64,000 bases of DNA, taken from NCBI GenBank assembly GCA_963826795.1, contig CAWGYT010000012.1, forward strand, positions 158,535 through 222,534, written 5' to 3'. The notes under the pieces are model-generated. The model was not told the origin of the DNA and did no database searches. It saw only the letters and a program-made list of their open reading frames with translations. Of the stretch, positions 45,737-55,132 are shown piece after piece; position 1 is the stretch's first letter, and each line of letters starts with the position of its first letter. Both the position numbers and the translations under genes were made by a program. The DNA comes from CAWGYT01 sp963826795 (GTDB lineage: Bacteria > Planctomycetota > Planctomycetia > Pirellulales > Pirellulaceae).

Positions 45737-46846
45737 ATGCATCTCTCGCGATTCCTTCCTTTGAGTCTGGTTGCCGCGGTACTGTCGTGCACCGCGGCCT
45801 TCGGACAGGCGACTCAGTACTTCTGGGACGACTTTGATCGGGAAGACCTCTTCGATTCGGAAATCGCTTACAGTCCCGCTGACGAAGCCAAGGAAGGCTT
45901 CGAGCTCCAGGAGGGAAGCCTGGTTGTGACGTCGTTGGCGGACGATATTCCAGGGGTAGCGGTTTCTATTGAAGACACGCCGGATTTCCTTCTAAAGACA
46001 CAGGCCAAGCTGTTGGGTGCTCAGGTCTGCGACATCAATCCGTACCTCGCCCTATTCGGACGATGGGAAGAAGTTGTCGGAGGGGCCTACTGGGGCGGAT
46101 ATTCATCGAACGGCCGTCTGACACTTGGCGAGAGCTTTGCGCCGGTTGACACGCGGAAGATCCGATTCAAATACTCATGTACCGAGATGGTCGAGCAGGA
46201 CGTCCACATGGAACTGCGTGCCGTTGGCGAGCAGTTTGAATTCACGTCTTGGCTTGATGGAACCACGAAGCCGACCGAGCCAGATCTGGTCATGACCGAC
46301 GATACGTTCGACGTTAACGAACTCGTTGGCGTCTACATCAATCCGTCGGCGCAACTCGAAGGGTTTGCGTTGCGTTATTTCGCGATGTTGCCGGCGTTTG
46401 CGGGTGACTTCAACGGCACGAATGCATTGGACGCTGAAGACATTGATCTGCTTGCGGAGCAAATCACCATCGCGTCAAACAATCGTGTCTATGACCTTAA
46501 CGAAGACACCATCGTCGACGAGGACGATCTGACGTTTCTCATTCATGATCTACTGAATACCTATTACGGCGACTCTAACCTGGACGGCGAGTTCAACTCC
46601 AGCGATCTCGTCGCCGTCTTCGAGGCGGGGCAATACGAAGATGCTATCGCACTCAACTCCGGTTGGGCCAGTGGTGATTGGAACGGTGACTCTGAGTTCA
46701 CAAGCGCCGACCTGGTCCGCGCCTTCCAGGGCGGTGGCTACGAGCAAGGACCGCAGGCTGCAATCATGGCCGTGCCAGAACCCGGTACGCTGGGATGCGG
46801 CGTTCTCGGACTGATCGGTCTGCTGTCGCTCGCTCGACGAAACTGA
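45737..46846 (+). CDS. secreted protein with dockerin-type repeat and PEP-CTERM signal
   Basis: 369 aa with GGAGGA before the ATG. A signal peptide (FLPLSLVAAVLSCTAAFGQA) is followed by a 200-residue beta-rich domain (WDDFDREDLFDSEIAY to SAQLEGFALRYFAM) that resembles a LamG or family-16-like sandwich but lacks clear catalytic motifs. The EF-hand-like dockerin block then reads GDFNGTNALDAEDIDLL, GDSNLDGEFNSSDLVAVFEA and GDWNGDSEFTSADLVRAFQG. It ends with VPEPGTLGCGVLGLIGLLSL and basic ARRN, a PEP-CTERM signal. It lies 30 bases after the kinase gene on the same strand, so it may be part of the same transcript and a target or ligand of that system. Confidence 0.85.
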   Translation: MHLSRFLPLSLVAAVLSCTAAFGQATQYFWDDFDREDLFDSEIAYSPADEAKEGFELQEGSLVVTSLADDIPGVAVSIEDTPDFLLKTQAKLLGAQVCDINPYLALFGRWEEVVGGAYWGGYSSNGRLTLGESFAPVDTRKIRFKYSCTEMVEQDVHMELRAVGEQFEFTSWLDGTTKPTEPDLVMTDDTFDVNELVGVYINPSAQLEGFALRYFAMLPAFAGDFNGTNALDAEDIDLLAEQITIASNNRVYDLNEDTIVDEDDLTFLIHDLLNTYYGDSNLDGEFNSSDLVAVFEAGQYEDAIALNSGWASGDWNGDSEFTSADLVRAFQGGGYEQGPQAAIMAVPEPGTLGCGVLGLIGLLSLARRN

Positions 46847-46976
46847 AGGTGGCTGACCGCGGTGAATGCGTCGGACTCCTGCCAGCTTCAAGTCTCGAGA
46901 ACACTCAGGCGACCGAAGACGCACCGGTCGCATAATCAAATCCTTTGATTTGCCTGTGATAAAAAGGACGCACGAT

Positions 46977-48437
46977 ATGGCTCAACGTGAATCGCAGGGG
47001 CGTTTAGCGTTCCAGATGCTTGAAGACCGTCATCTGTTATCCGCGGTTGCCTTTGTCGAACACAGTCGGATTGCTTTAGATCATATTGTTAACTGGGTTG
47101 AGTCGGCAGATTTCGATAACGATGGCCACACCGATATTCTTGCTACTGGCTTCGCCGACCTAATTGGGCCTGGTGGCATGAGCGTGCATCGTGGGTGGAG
47201 CGATGGTGCTGATTCGGCGACACAGGTCCTGGATGGTCGTGAGGTCGGCGGATCTGCTCAAGGTGAAGTCTAGTCGCTGGTGGCGGATGTGGACGGCGAT
47301 GGATTTGAGGATGTCGTCGCGTTGAGCTACGACACTTTTCAAGTGCGCTGGTTTCGGAATGATGGTCACGGCAGCTTCCTCGATCCAGTCGAGATCTCCG
47401 ACAAGAGCGGCTCACTTGCAGCCGGTGCCGCCGACTTTGATTCGGATGGCAAATATGAGGTGATCTGGGCTCGTGAGGTCGGTTCTTTTCCGGGGCCGTG
47501 GGACTGCAATCTTGTTCTGTCGACCAATGACAATCCGTTATTTCAAACAACCGTTCTTGATGATCAGTGCCCTGCCAAACTTGTGGCAGTTGACGTCGAT
47601 GGAGACCAAGATGTCGATATCGTCACATTCGAGAATGGCGGAGCAATATCATGGTTTGAGAACACCGATGGCAGAGGAAGTTTCTCGAACAAGCAACATG
47701 CCGGTGAATTGGGCTTCAGCAACATCCGCGTGTACACAGACATATCGGTCGCCGACATTGACGGCGATAGAGACAGTGACCTTGTCATTGGGAACGGAAG
47801 CGAAGCATATTGGTTTGAAAACACGGATGGAGGTCAATTCGAGCGTCGGAGTTCTTTGGTTGAGGCGGGTGACTCACGGGGCATTCGCCCAGCCGATATG
47901 GATCAGGATGGGGACCACGACTTGGTTGCGACTGATGGCGACGTCATATATTGGCTTGAGAACCGAGATGGACGTGGAGACTTTTCGGACGAACGAACTG
48001 AACTGCCGATTCAATTGAAGATCTGAGACCGCTCATCAGTCGGGGACTTTGTTGTGGAGGATATCGGCGGGGATGGTGATAAGGATGTTATCGTGGGTAT
48101 CTTCGCGAGAGCGTTCGGGATCGGTGGGGAAATTGTCTGGTTTGAGAATCGTCTGATCGGCGACGTCACGGACGACGGAGTCTTTGATTCGTCGGATCTG
48201 GTCACGGTGTTTCAAGCCGGCGAGTACGAGGACGGGATCGCAGGAAACTCGGGTTTTGAAGACGGCGATTGGAACGGAGACGGCGACTTCGATAGCGGCG
48301 ACTTGGTCTTCGCATTTCAGGGAGGCCATTACGAAGGGGCCGTGATTCCGGCTGCTAGTCAAATAGAGGCAGCGGTTGATTTGGCACTGGCAAGGGATGA
48401 CCTCAATTCGGGTTCGCCGAGGGTATTCGTCCCGTGA
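46977..48437 (+). pseudogene. FG-GAP/VCBS-repeat surface protein with LEPR-XLL and dockerin motifs, two in-frame stops
   Basis: The ATG at 46977 (AAAAAGGA upstream) starts with a LEPR-XLL-like signal, FQMLEDRHLLSAV. Several FG-GAP/VCBS blades follow (DFDNDGHTDILATG, DVDGDGFEDVVALSYD, DIDGDRDSDLVIGNGSEAYW, DMDQDGDHDLVATDGDVIYW), then a dockerin-type end (GDVTDDGVFDSSDLVTVFQA, GDWNGDGDFDSGDLVFAF). The single reading frame is interrupted by TAG at 47271 and TGA at 48024, with no shift in frame. Both fit C-to-T changes of CAG and CGA codons. The protein otherwise continues perfectly, so this is a recent pseudogene, a consensus error, or readthrough, which I consider unlikely. Confidence 0.75.
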
Positions 48438-49051
48438 TCGGAAGACGGATTGTGCTTCCCGAAAAGCCGAGAGACGACGGATCGACCGCTAAGACGCGTT
48501 GACGCCATCCAGCAGGACCAGCGTCGCATCGCTTGCGTGCGGCGGTCGAATCGACTGCCGTGACCTTCGAACTTTTTCGAAGGCGCGGCGGCTGGACCAT
48601 CCGCCCGCAGCAAGCTGAGCGGCCTTCCTGCGGGCGCTGGCGGAGACCTCCGTAGTTGGAAAATCACTTTGACGACGCCAGCGCCCTGGTGATCGAAGGC
48701 CCCCCAACCTGCCGGCCCCGAAGTACACACTTGGGCGTGTCCTTGGTCAGATGCGCGCGTCGGTGTGAATCTTCTAAGCACGAACCTGCACATACGATTC
48801 ACGCGGACGTCGGCCCCACCGAATGCATGAAGACTCTGCCTTGACGAACCGTCAGTGAGTTCGGCTTGACAGGTTACCGGCTATAATGGCCGGCGGATTC
48901 GCGAATTTCTCTTGGCGAAGCCTTTGCCAGAATCTGGCCGCGCTTGGCGTTGAGGACGTTCAAATTGGTTCGTTATTCGGCAGCCGGATGAGCCGACGCG
49001 GCGCGATGGAACCGGCTGCCTTGCAGAAGCTAACGCTAGGATGAGTGTTCT
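48438..49051. other. intergenic region containing a palindromic repeat
   Basis: About 610 bases without a supported gene. It contains the hairpin repeat listed separately and presumably the promoter of the GH99 gene, which I could not place. Confidence 0.4.
48581..48642. repeat. dispersed palindromic repeat, copy A
   Basis: The core GGCCTTCCTGCGGGCG and the flanking TGGACCA-CCG-CCGCAG are shared with 56727-56790 at roughly three-quarters identity over 60 bases, judged by eye. CGCCCGCAG (48602-48610) pairs with CTGCGGGCG (48628-48636). It is probably a REP- or MITE-like intergenic repeat. Confidence 0.55.
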
Positions 49052-50209
49052 ATGATCGGGTGTCTATCGCCGATGTATGCCTTGGTGATTGTCTCTAGCT
49101 TCTTGCTGGCGCCGCTCGCGCATCGCGGCTGGGCGGCAGAAGCCATCACAGGGCCAAATTATCGAGTCCACGCCTTCTACTATCCCTGGTACGGCAATCC
49201 GGAGACGGACGGTAGGTTCGAAAACTGGAATCACGCTGTCGCTGTCCGGAAAGGGCCGCCACGCCAGTTTCCTGGGGGAGACGACATCGGAGCGAATTTC
49301 TTTCCGGCACTCGGCTGCTACAGCGTCAACGACCCGGCAGTTCTCGACATCCACATGCGGCAGCTACTGCGTTCCCGCGTGGGCGTGATCAGTGTTTCCT
49401 GGTGGGGAAAAGATACGTACACCGATCGTGCGTTGCCGCTTCTGTTCCAGGCGGCGGAAAGGCACGGCATTCGGGTCAATTTCCACATCGAGCCGCAGCT
49501 AGGTTCCAGACGACGCGACGCAAATCTGGTGCGTGAGGCGGTCGTCTACCTTCTTGATACCTATGGCAAGTCGCCGGCTCTCTACCGGGACGCCGATCGC
49601 GGTGACCGTCCGATGTTCTACGTCTACGACTCGTATCTGACGAAGTCCGAAGAGTGGGCGACCATCCTGGCACCGGATGAAGAGAACACGCTACGGGGCA
49701 CAAAGTACGACTCGATCATGATCGGCCTGTGGGTGAAGCGAAACGAAGAGGGGTTCTTTCTCGATGGCCATTTCGACGGGTTCTATACGTACTTCGCCAC
49801 GGACGGATTCACATATGGATCGACGCAGCGTCATTGGCAGGAGCTTTCCAACTGGGCACACAAGCACGACAAGTTGTTCATTCCCTGCGTTGCTCCAGGA
49901 TACATTGACACACGCATCCGCCCATGGAACAAACGCAATACGCGCGATCGCGAGAAAGGCGCCTACTACGACCGCGCGTTCGCAGCCGCGCTCGCTGCCA
50001 GCCCGGACTTCATCGGTATCACGTCGTTCAACGAATGGCACGAGGGTACACAGATTGAACCGGCCGTCGCGAAAAAGACCGGAGATTTTCGCTACGTCGA
50101 CTACTCCCCCAGAGAATCCACCTGGTATCTCGACCGAACTGCACATTGGATTGGGAAACTCGAAGCCAAAGTCACCGGTTCGAGAGAACCGAAGCCACGT
50201 CCGGACTGA
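49052..50209 (+). CDS. secreted glycoside hydrolase family 99-like protein
   Basis: 385 aa with a signal peptide (YALVIVSSFLLAPLAHRGWA). The GH99 (endo-alpha-mannosidase/mannanase) pattern is strong: HAFYYPWYGNPETDGRFENW, WNHAV, DPAVLDIHMRQLLRSRVGVI, SVSWWGK, NFHIEPQLG, VYDSYL and near the end ITSFNEWHEGTQIEPA, which carries the catalytic acidic residues. GH99 enzymes cleave internal alpha-mannosidic bonds with retention. The target here would be an external mannan or glycoprotein glycan. Length is typical. It stands alone, so a polysaccharide utilisation locus is not evident. Confidence 0.88.
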   Translation: MIGCLSPMYALVIVSSFLLAPLAHRGWAAEAITGPNYRVHAFYYPWYGNPETDGRFENWNHAVAVRKGPPRQFPGGDDIGANFFPALGCYSVNDPAVLDIHMRQLLRSRVGVISVSWWGKDTYTDRALPLLFQAAERHGIRVNFHIEPQLGSRRRDANLVREAVVYLLDTYGKSPALYRDADRGDRPMFYVYDSYLTKSEEWATILAPDEENTLRGTKYDSIMIGLWVKRNEEGFFLDGHFDGFYTYFATDGFTYGSTQRHWQELSNWAHKHDKLFIPCVAPGYIDTRIRPWNKRNTRDREKGAYYDRAFAAALAASPDFIGITSFNEWHEGTQIEPAVAKKTGDFRYVDYSPRESTWYLDRTAHWIGKLEAKVTGSREPKPRPD

Positions 50210-50596
50210 GATCATCGAGTGACCAACGTTCGTGGGATCATTTGCAGTGTTGCCTGCTGACATGCCGAATGATCCGAAGCGAGCGGAAATGTGGCAGTCA
50301 CCACAGCAGTGCTACCGGCTTCCAGGCTAATCGGAGGGGAGGCTCCAAGAGGCGGCGCCGTAGAGAGATGTCAGCTGAAAGGACATGCCACGGACGATAA
50401 TCCGCGGTGCAGTGCCGGCGTGCGCCTCCTGTGCCAGAATCCGCATCCTTGACTCGCGCAGTTTCCTGCTTCGGTCGAAAACACCTCAGCAGGTTGCGCC
50501 GATGGGCTAAGTTCAGCGGTCGATGCATCACCCGCCCGTAGGAACGATTCTTTCCAACTGCTGGCGGTCTGTCTCACCGTCTGCAGGTAGCCAGCA
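50210..50596. other. intergenic region, nothing recognised
   Basis: About 390 bases between the GH99 gene and a convergent hypothetical gene. Only short frames are seen, with no clear terminator or repeat. Confidence 0.4.
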
Positions 50597-51583
50597 TCAT
50601 TCGCGGCCAGTTGGCCACAGTCCCAGCTGTAATCGGATCGTTTTGTCGAGTGAAGCTACGAGCCACCTTTTCGGAACGGTGATTTCTCCTAGTAGCTCCA
50701 GCAGCGTGCTGTCCACGTCATTATCCGCTCGCTTATCCTGGAGGGCGTATTGCAGGGTTCTGCAGATCGTTTGCATACACTCGCGAATAGGAACACGACC
50801 TATGTTCCGTGAGCAAACGGTGAGGGGTTGAGCCGGATGCAAGTCTCCCCCGATGGCGCCAAGTACAATTTCGAGGTTGCCAAAGAAGTTCCAGTTACAA
50901 GGAAACATAACGTCGATGGCCACGGCCAAGGAGAAATCGGCAGCCTCACCGTTCACGATATCGTGGACGCACGTCTCGATGGTTTGCTTCCAGAAACCTT
51001 CGTGCTCACGATAATGTTCGGGGCATCGGGCATCTCCCGGAGGTTCAAAATCACTGCCACACTCCTCCATGAACACATACACGGACTCAACATGCTGCAA
51101 TGATCGAGGCCAACCGATGAACTCGCGAATGCGTTCAATCAAGCGCTGTACTTGCCACTCCTTGAGAGCTGACCGCTCACCGAGCTTGCTCAGCAGACCG
51201 CTCGCTGATCGGTCGCCGATCTTGATATCGACGGAGGCGGCCGGTTGCCCTGCACACCAGGCGGAGAGCGCCGTGCAGGCGTTTATCCATTCACGCTCCG
51301 CGGGATGGATCCGATCAGCCGTTCGAGTTCCGAGTCCCTTGGACGTATCTCCCTCGCCGATCGCCGCGATGATATTCGTGACCCAGCGATCGGCCTTGTG
51401 ATGGCAGAGTTCGAGAGTCGAAATGAGTTTTCGAATGCGCGTGATGCTCTCGGGCAGCGGCGAGAGCTCGTCCTCCAGCCGGTCGATTTCTCGCATTTCA
51501 TCGTCGGCCACGACACCGCAATTTGCCCAGCAATCCCTGCAACGTGGAGTGCTCTCAAGGTCCGTGTTCGCGTCAGTCGTCAT
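50597..51583 (-). CDS. hypothetical protein, no recognised domain
   Basis: About 328 aa from the ATG at 51583; a GTG at 51613 is in frame. The N-terminus has CRDCWANCG, a possible metal or disulfide motif, then a coiled-coil-like acidic stretch (DEMREIDRLEDELSPLPESI). The middle is helical (TADRIHPAEREWINACTALS, EWQVQRLIERIREFIGWPRS). No signal peptide or membrane helix is visible. The composition is that of a real protein rather than a shadow frame. Its position near the integron and repeats suggests accessory DNA. Function unknown. Confidence 0.55.
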   Translation of the reverse strand: MTTDANTDLESTPRCRDCWANCGVVADDEMREIDRLEDELSPLPESITRIRKLISTLELCHHKADRWVTNIIAAIGEGDTSKGLGTRTADRIHPAEREWINACTALSAWCAGQPAASVDIKIGDRSASGLLSKLGERSALKEWQVQRLIERIREFIGWPRSLQHVESVYVFMEECGSDFEPPGDARCPEHYREHEGFWKQTIETCVHDIVNGEAADFSLAVAIDVMFPCNWNFFGNLEIVLGAIGGDLHPAQPLTVCSRNIGRVPIRECMQTICRTLQYALQDKRADNDVDSTLLELLGEITVPKRWLVASLDKTIRLQLGLWPTGRE

Positions 51584-51868
51584 TGGTATGTGCCTGTCAG
51601 AGCTTTTTGCCACAGTGACATGGGAATCTGCCGCTTCCTCCGCGTCCCCTTCCTGGTCTTCTGTATGATACTTCCCACAGCAACGTTATCGCGAGACTGC
51701 TTCTCGCAACCGTGCAGCGGTGATAATGCCCTTTTTGTGTACGCACACGGCGTCACCGCTCATAGGGACGCCGGAGGTCAAGGTGTTGTGATGCCGAGAG
51801 CGATGAAACTGGAACGTAACTTGCATCAACAGCCCGGTAAGGGTAGACGCTGCACCGCTGCTGCAGAA

Positions 51869-51927
51869 TTAACGCAACCGGCAGCGTTAAGTGTGCGTAC
51901 ACGCACGCCACCTGCCTTCAGGTGGAG
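51869..51927 (+). promoter_or_regulatory. structured 5' leader with the ribosome site in a hairpin
   Basis: Three consecutive inverted repeats precede the GNAT gene. TTAACGC (51869-51875) pairs with GCGTTAA (51884-51890). GTGCGT (51893-51898) pairs with ACGCAC (51901-51906), though its loop is very tight. CCACCTG (51908-51914) pairs with CAGGTGG (51919-51925). The last stem contains most of the ribosome site GGTGGAG (51921-51927), eight bases from the ATG. It may be a thermosensor-like or ligand-responsive leader; no known riboswitch class was recognised. Confidence 0.45.
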
Positions 51928-51934
51928 CAACCAC

Positions 51935-52765
51935 ATGAGCGATTACGAAATCATCGACACCAATGCTGAGAACATCGGCAGGTGCGGATTCTGTGGCCGC
52001 AAGGACCCCAACAACGAAGGGTATCGGCGGAAATCGGTGTGGCTCAAAAAGAACTATCCGGAAGGCCTGAAACTGAAAGTGGTCCGCTCACGGAAATTCG
52101 GTGATATTGGGACGATGGAGTACACTCTGGGCAATCACGCTTGGAGACCGGTGGAGGCGGACGATTACCTTGTCATCCATTGCATGATGGTCAACCGCAA
52201 TCACGGGGGGAAAGGGGTCGGCACTCTCCGGCTGGATAGTTGCCTCAAGGACGCGAAGCAGTGCAACTGCCGAGGGGTCGCCGTGGTGACCAGTTCCGAT
52301 AGTTTCATGGCCGGGAGCGATTTGTTCATCAAGGCGGGATTTGTCACGGTGGACAGCTCCCCACCCTACGAGTTGCTCGTCAAGAAACTGAAGAGGACAG
52401 CCCCTAACCCTCGATTTGTCATCGACTGGGAGTCGCTCTTGAGAAAGTACAAGAGGGGCCTCACGATCCTGGCTGCTGATCAGTGCCCGATGATTCCAAA
52501 GTGCGTCAGCGACATTGTGGAGGTGGCCAGAACTTTTGGATTGGAGCCGAAGGTGGTTCCTGTTAGCAGCGCCGAGGCGTCTAGGAAGCTCCCCACGCCC
52601 TATGGCGTGTTCTGCGTCATCTACAATGGAACGGTGATCGTGGACCGTCCCGTCGGTGGAACGCGATTCGCGAGTATTATCAGCAAAGCGCTCGGATCTC
52701 CGCTCAGCGGCCCGGCGGCTGTGAGTCGCATGAGGCAGGTCCGGCAAAATGCATCACACGATTGA
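51935..52765 (+). CDS. GNAT acetyltransferase with YoaP-like C-terminal domain
   Basis: 276 aa from the ATG at 51935, which has GGTGGAG upstream; the longer open frame before it has no coding character. The N-terminal 35 residues contain CGFCGRKDPNNEGYRRKS. The GNAT core includes VIHCMMVNRNHGGKGVGTLR, with an RxxGxG/A-like acetyl-CoA loop (NHGGKGVG), and GVAVVTSSDSFMAGSDLFIK. From about residue 165 the chain matches the YoaP-type extension (ILAADQCPMIPKCVSDIVEV, YGVFCVIYNGTVIVDRPVGG). The acetyl acceptor is unknown in the family. The hairpin-masked ribosome site suggests post-transcriptional control. Confidence 0.75.
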   Translation: MSDYEIIDTNAENIGRCGFCGRKDPNNEGYRRKSVWLKKNYPEGLKLKVVRSRKFGDIGTMEYTLGNHAWRPVEADDYLVIHCMMVNRNHGGKGVGTLRLDSCLKDAKQCNCRGVAVVTSSDSFMAGSDLFIKAGFVTVDSSPPYELLVKKLKRTAPNPRFVIDWESLLRKYKRGLTILAADQCPMIPKCVSDIVEVARTFGLEPKVVPVSSAEASRKLPTPYGVFCVIYNGTVIVDRPVGGTRFASIISKALGSPLSGPAAVSRMRQVRQNASHD

Positions 52766-53118
52766 CCGAGCAAGAGCTAGAATGCTGGCTGTCTGAAGTG
52801 GCGGGCAGGACGAGACACCTCCTGCAATTGCGTTGACTTCTTTGCGGCAGCGGGTGGACCAACCGACGCGAGCTGGTCGTTCGCGCAACCTCTGAGGTGA
52901 AAAACACCTCCGCGCAAGCCGATGACCGATTCGTACAGAGGACGCCCCCTCCTCGTGCGGAAACGGCCTGACGATCTTATTGCCATCGTCTGCATTGTTC
53001 GCTCGTGGCCTCGGGCGAATCTGACTTGCGTATATTGTGCATACCATGAGGCGTTACAATGCGATTGGGAAGTCTTCTGATACAAGGTGCGTGCATCGAA
53101 GCTCGCAACATCGTCGAG
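52766..53118. other. intergenic region, nothing recognised
   Basis: About 350 bases. An open frame reads in from 53059 to the next gene, but its first 20 codons do not look coding. No repeat or terminator was found. Confidence 0.4.
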
Positions 53119-54990
53119 ATGGTGGTTCACATGCTTGGGCAAGTTCGCGTCGTGGTTCTGGTCTTCTGGGTAGTCAATTCGCATCAATTCGCTTCGGGAC
53201 AGGCACCCCTGAAGCCCGGCGCCGAGCAGCGCGAGCCCGAGACGTGGGAGATCACCAAGCGCTACGGCGAAGGCTGGCTCCACAAGCGATTCCTGCTGCA
53301 TGAAGGCCTGCCGGAGAAGATCACCGTCCCGGCCGTCGAGGCGACGGTTGTCGACGCGGACGGAACCCCGGTCGCAGACGCCGAGGTCGTCTCCCACACA
53401 CCGCGTCACTGGGTGCGAATCATGCCGGACATGACGCTCCACCCGCAACCGCACGGTTCCGCGACGAAAACCAACGCCGTGGGGAAGTTCAAGCTGCCCG
53501 AGCGAACCGAGCCGTATCGCGTGCTTGTGTTGCACGATTCGGGCGTCGCGGACGTTACGCACGAAACGCTACTCTACGCGAAGGGCCGGATCACACTCCA
53601 GCGGTGGTCGCGGATCGAGGGGACCGCGATCCTCGGCGGCAAGCCGCTGGCGAACACGCGGATCCTTGTGCGGCCTGACTACAGCGTGTGGTCGTACAGT
53701 ACGGGCGGGCCGCGCGTGACGGGCGATATCAACGTCGAAACGGACGACGAGGGACGCTTCATGGTCGACAAGGTTCCGGCGATCGCCGGCAGGGCGTATC
53801 TCATGCGGCCGCTGACCGACTTCTACCGCAAGAAGAACAGCGGGCCGCTCTCGCATGCGACGCAATACGTCTGCGATCCGGGCAAGCTCACGCGGTTGGA
53901 AATGGGCAAGGGAAAGACCGTCGCGGGCAGCCTCTGGCCGATGGACTTGGGGCCGGAGCAGCGGCTCGATTGGAAAGACGCCGTCGTCTGGCTTCGCCAC
54001 AGCGATTCGGCGAAACCTCAACCGATCGAGCTGCCGCGGGAGATCGCAGATCTCGACGAGACGGCAAGAAACGAATGGGAATGGGACTGGCAGTTGACGA
54101 CACCTGAGGGTCGCGCCTATTCGGCGAAGCGGTTCTTCCTGACGAACCAGAACTACTACGCGGCCGTCGCGAACGATGGTGAATTCCAGATCGACGGCAT
54201 ACCGGAGGGGACATACGATCTGGCGGTGCGCGGTTTTCGCGTACTGGGAGAGGAACAGCCTCGATCGGTCTACTATTCGAGGAAACCGATCACGGTCAAG
54301 GCCCCCCTCGACGAACCGCTCCGCCTCGGCGCTTGGCAAATGGTCGACGCCGAGACGTGGCGCAAGTCCCTGGCGAAATCCACTCCCGAGCAGGAAACGC
54401 CGCCGTCGAAGATCGCTATCCACCGTGTGGTCGGCCACCAGAACGCTCTGCCCTTCGGTCGCGGTGGGAACGATGCGGAGCCGCGTCGGATTCGCTTCGG
54501 AACGATGTCTTCTCAGGACACCCGCTTTGACGCGATGCGACCGGAGCGTTATCCGTTCGACGGGCTGGAGTACAACCCGACGCCGCTCATCTCGATCGAT
54601 GACATCACGGCCTACGACTGGCGGAAGCACGAGATCCATTTGACGGACGGCGCTCTCGATCGATTGCGCAGAAACATCAAGCCGAGCGTCTGGGGCGTTC
54701 CGTTCGTCGTGGTCGTCGACGGTGAGCCCGTCTACCTTGGCGCATTCTGGACCGGCGCATCGTCGTATTCGGCGAACATGCCGACCATCTGCCTCGACCC
54801 GTGGGTGTGGGAGGTACCGGAAGGCGACGAGCGCCACCTACCAAAGAACGCTGTCCGGATCGAAAATAGCCAAGTCCTGGAAGAGGGCGAGGAACCATCC
54901 GACCGCCGGGCCAACGCAGAGCTACGCAAGGTGCTGGACGCAGCCGGAAAGCTGATCGATACGCGGTCCGCAGTGAAGACGGAGGAGTAA
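53119..54990 (+). CDS. secreted protein with carboxypeptidase-regulatory-like domains
   Basis: About 623 aa if translation starts at the ATG at 53119, which gives a signal peptide (VRVVVLVFWVVNSHQFASGQ). An upstream ATG at 53059 is in frame but would bury the signal. Ig-like carboxypeptidase-regulatory folds are seen in ATVVDADGTPVADAEVVSHT, GKFKLPERTEPYRVLVLHDS, IEGTAILGGKPLANTRILV, DDEGRFMVDKVPAIAGRAYL and GEFQIDGIPEGTYDLAVRG. The last 200 residues form an unrecognised domain. Such proteins are common in planctomycete secretomes, often near sigma factors, and may bind polymers. The role is unknown. Confidence 0.75.
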   Translation: MVVHMLGQVRVVVLVFWVVNSHQFASGQAPLKPGAEQREPETWEITKRYGEGWLHKRFLLHEGLPEKITVPAVEATVVDADGTPVADAEVVSHTPRHWVRIMPDMTLHPQPHGSATKTNAVGKFKLPERTEPYRVLVLHDSGVADVTHETLLYAKGRITLQRWSRIEGTAILGGKPLANTRILVRPDYSVWSYSTGGPRVTGDINVETDDEGRFMVDKVPAIAGRAYLMRPLTDFYRKKNSGPLSHATQYVCDPGKLTRLEMGKGKTVAGSLWPMDLGPEQRLDWKDAVVWLRHSDSAKPQPIELPREIADLDETARNEWEWDWQLTTPEGRAYSAKRFFLTNQNYYAAVANDGEFQIDGIPEGTYDLAVRGFRVLGEEQPRSVYYSRKPITVKAPLDEPLRLGAWQMVDAETWRKSLAKSTPEQETPPSKIAIHRVVGHQNALPFGRGGNDAEPRRIRFGTMSSQDTRFDAMRPERYPFDGLEYNPTPLISIDDITAYDWRKHEIHLTDGALDRLRRNIKPSVWGVPFVVVVDGEPVYLGAFWTGASSYSANMPTICLDPWVWEVPEGDERHLPKNAVRIENSQVLEEGEEPSDRRANAELRKVLDAAGKLIDTRSAVKTEE

Positions 54991-55132
54991 GTGTGCGCTC
55001 AAGTGCTTCGGTGAGAATCTCCTAAGGACGAATCGGCACGTTGCGTGGCGCATCGGTCGCCCCCTCCTGCGCACGAATCGGCCGAAACACGCGTGAGTCC
55101 ACTGTCACCGATTTGATGGCGCTGATCCACCC

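Noticed and set aside
46977..48437. Stop-codon recoding (selenocysteine or readthrough) in the VCBS gene
   Set aside because: Two different stops, no hairpin noticed after the TGA and no family precedent. Point mutation or sequence error is simpler.
53569..54837. 422-codon minus-strand frame
   Set aside because: It is antisense to the carboxypeptidase-regulatory-like gene, rich in Arg/His, with no domain or ribosome site; a shadow frame of GC-rich DNA.
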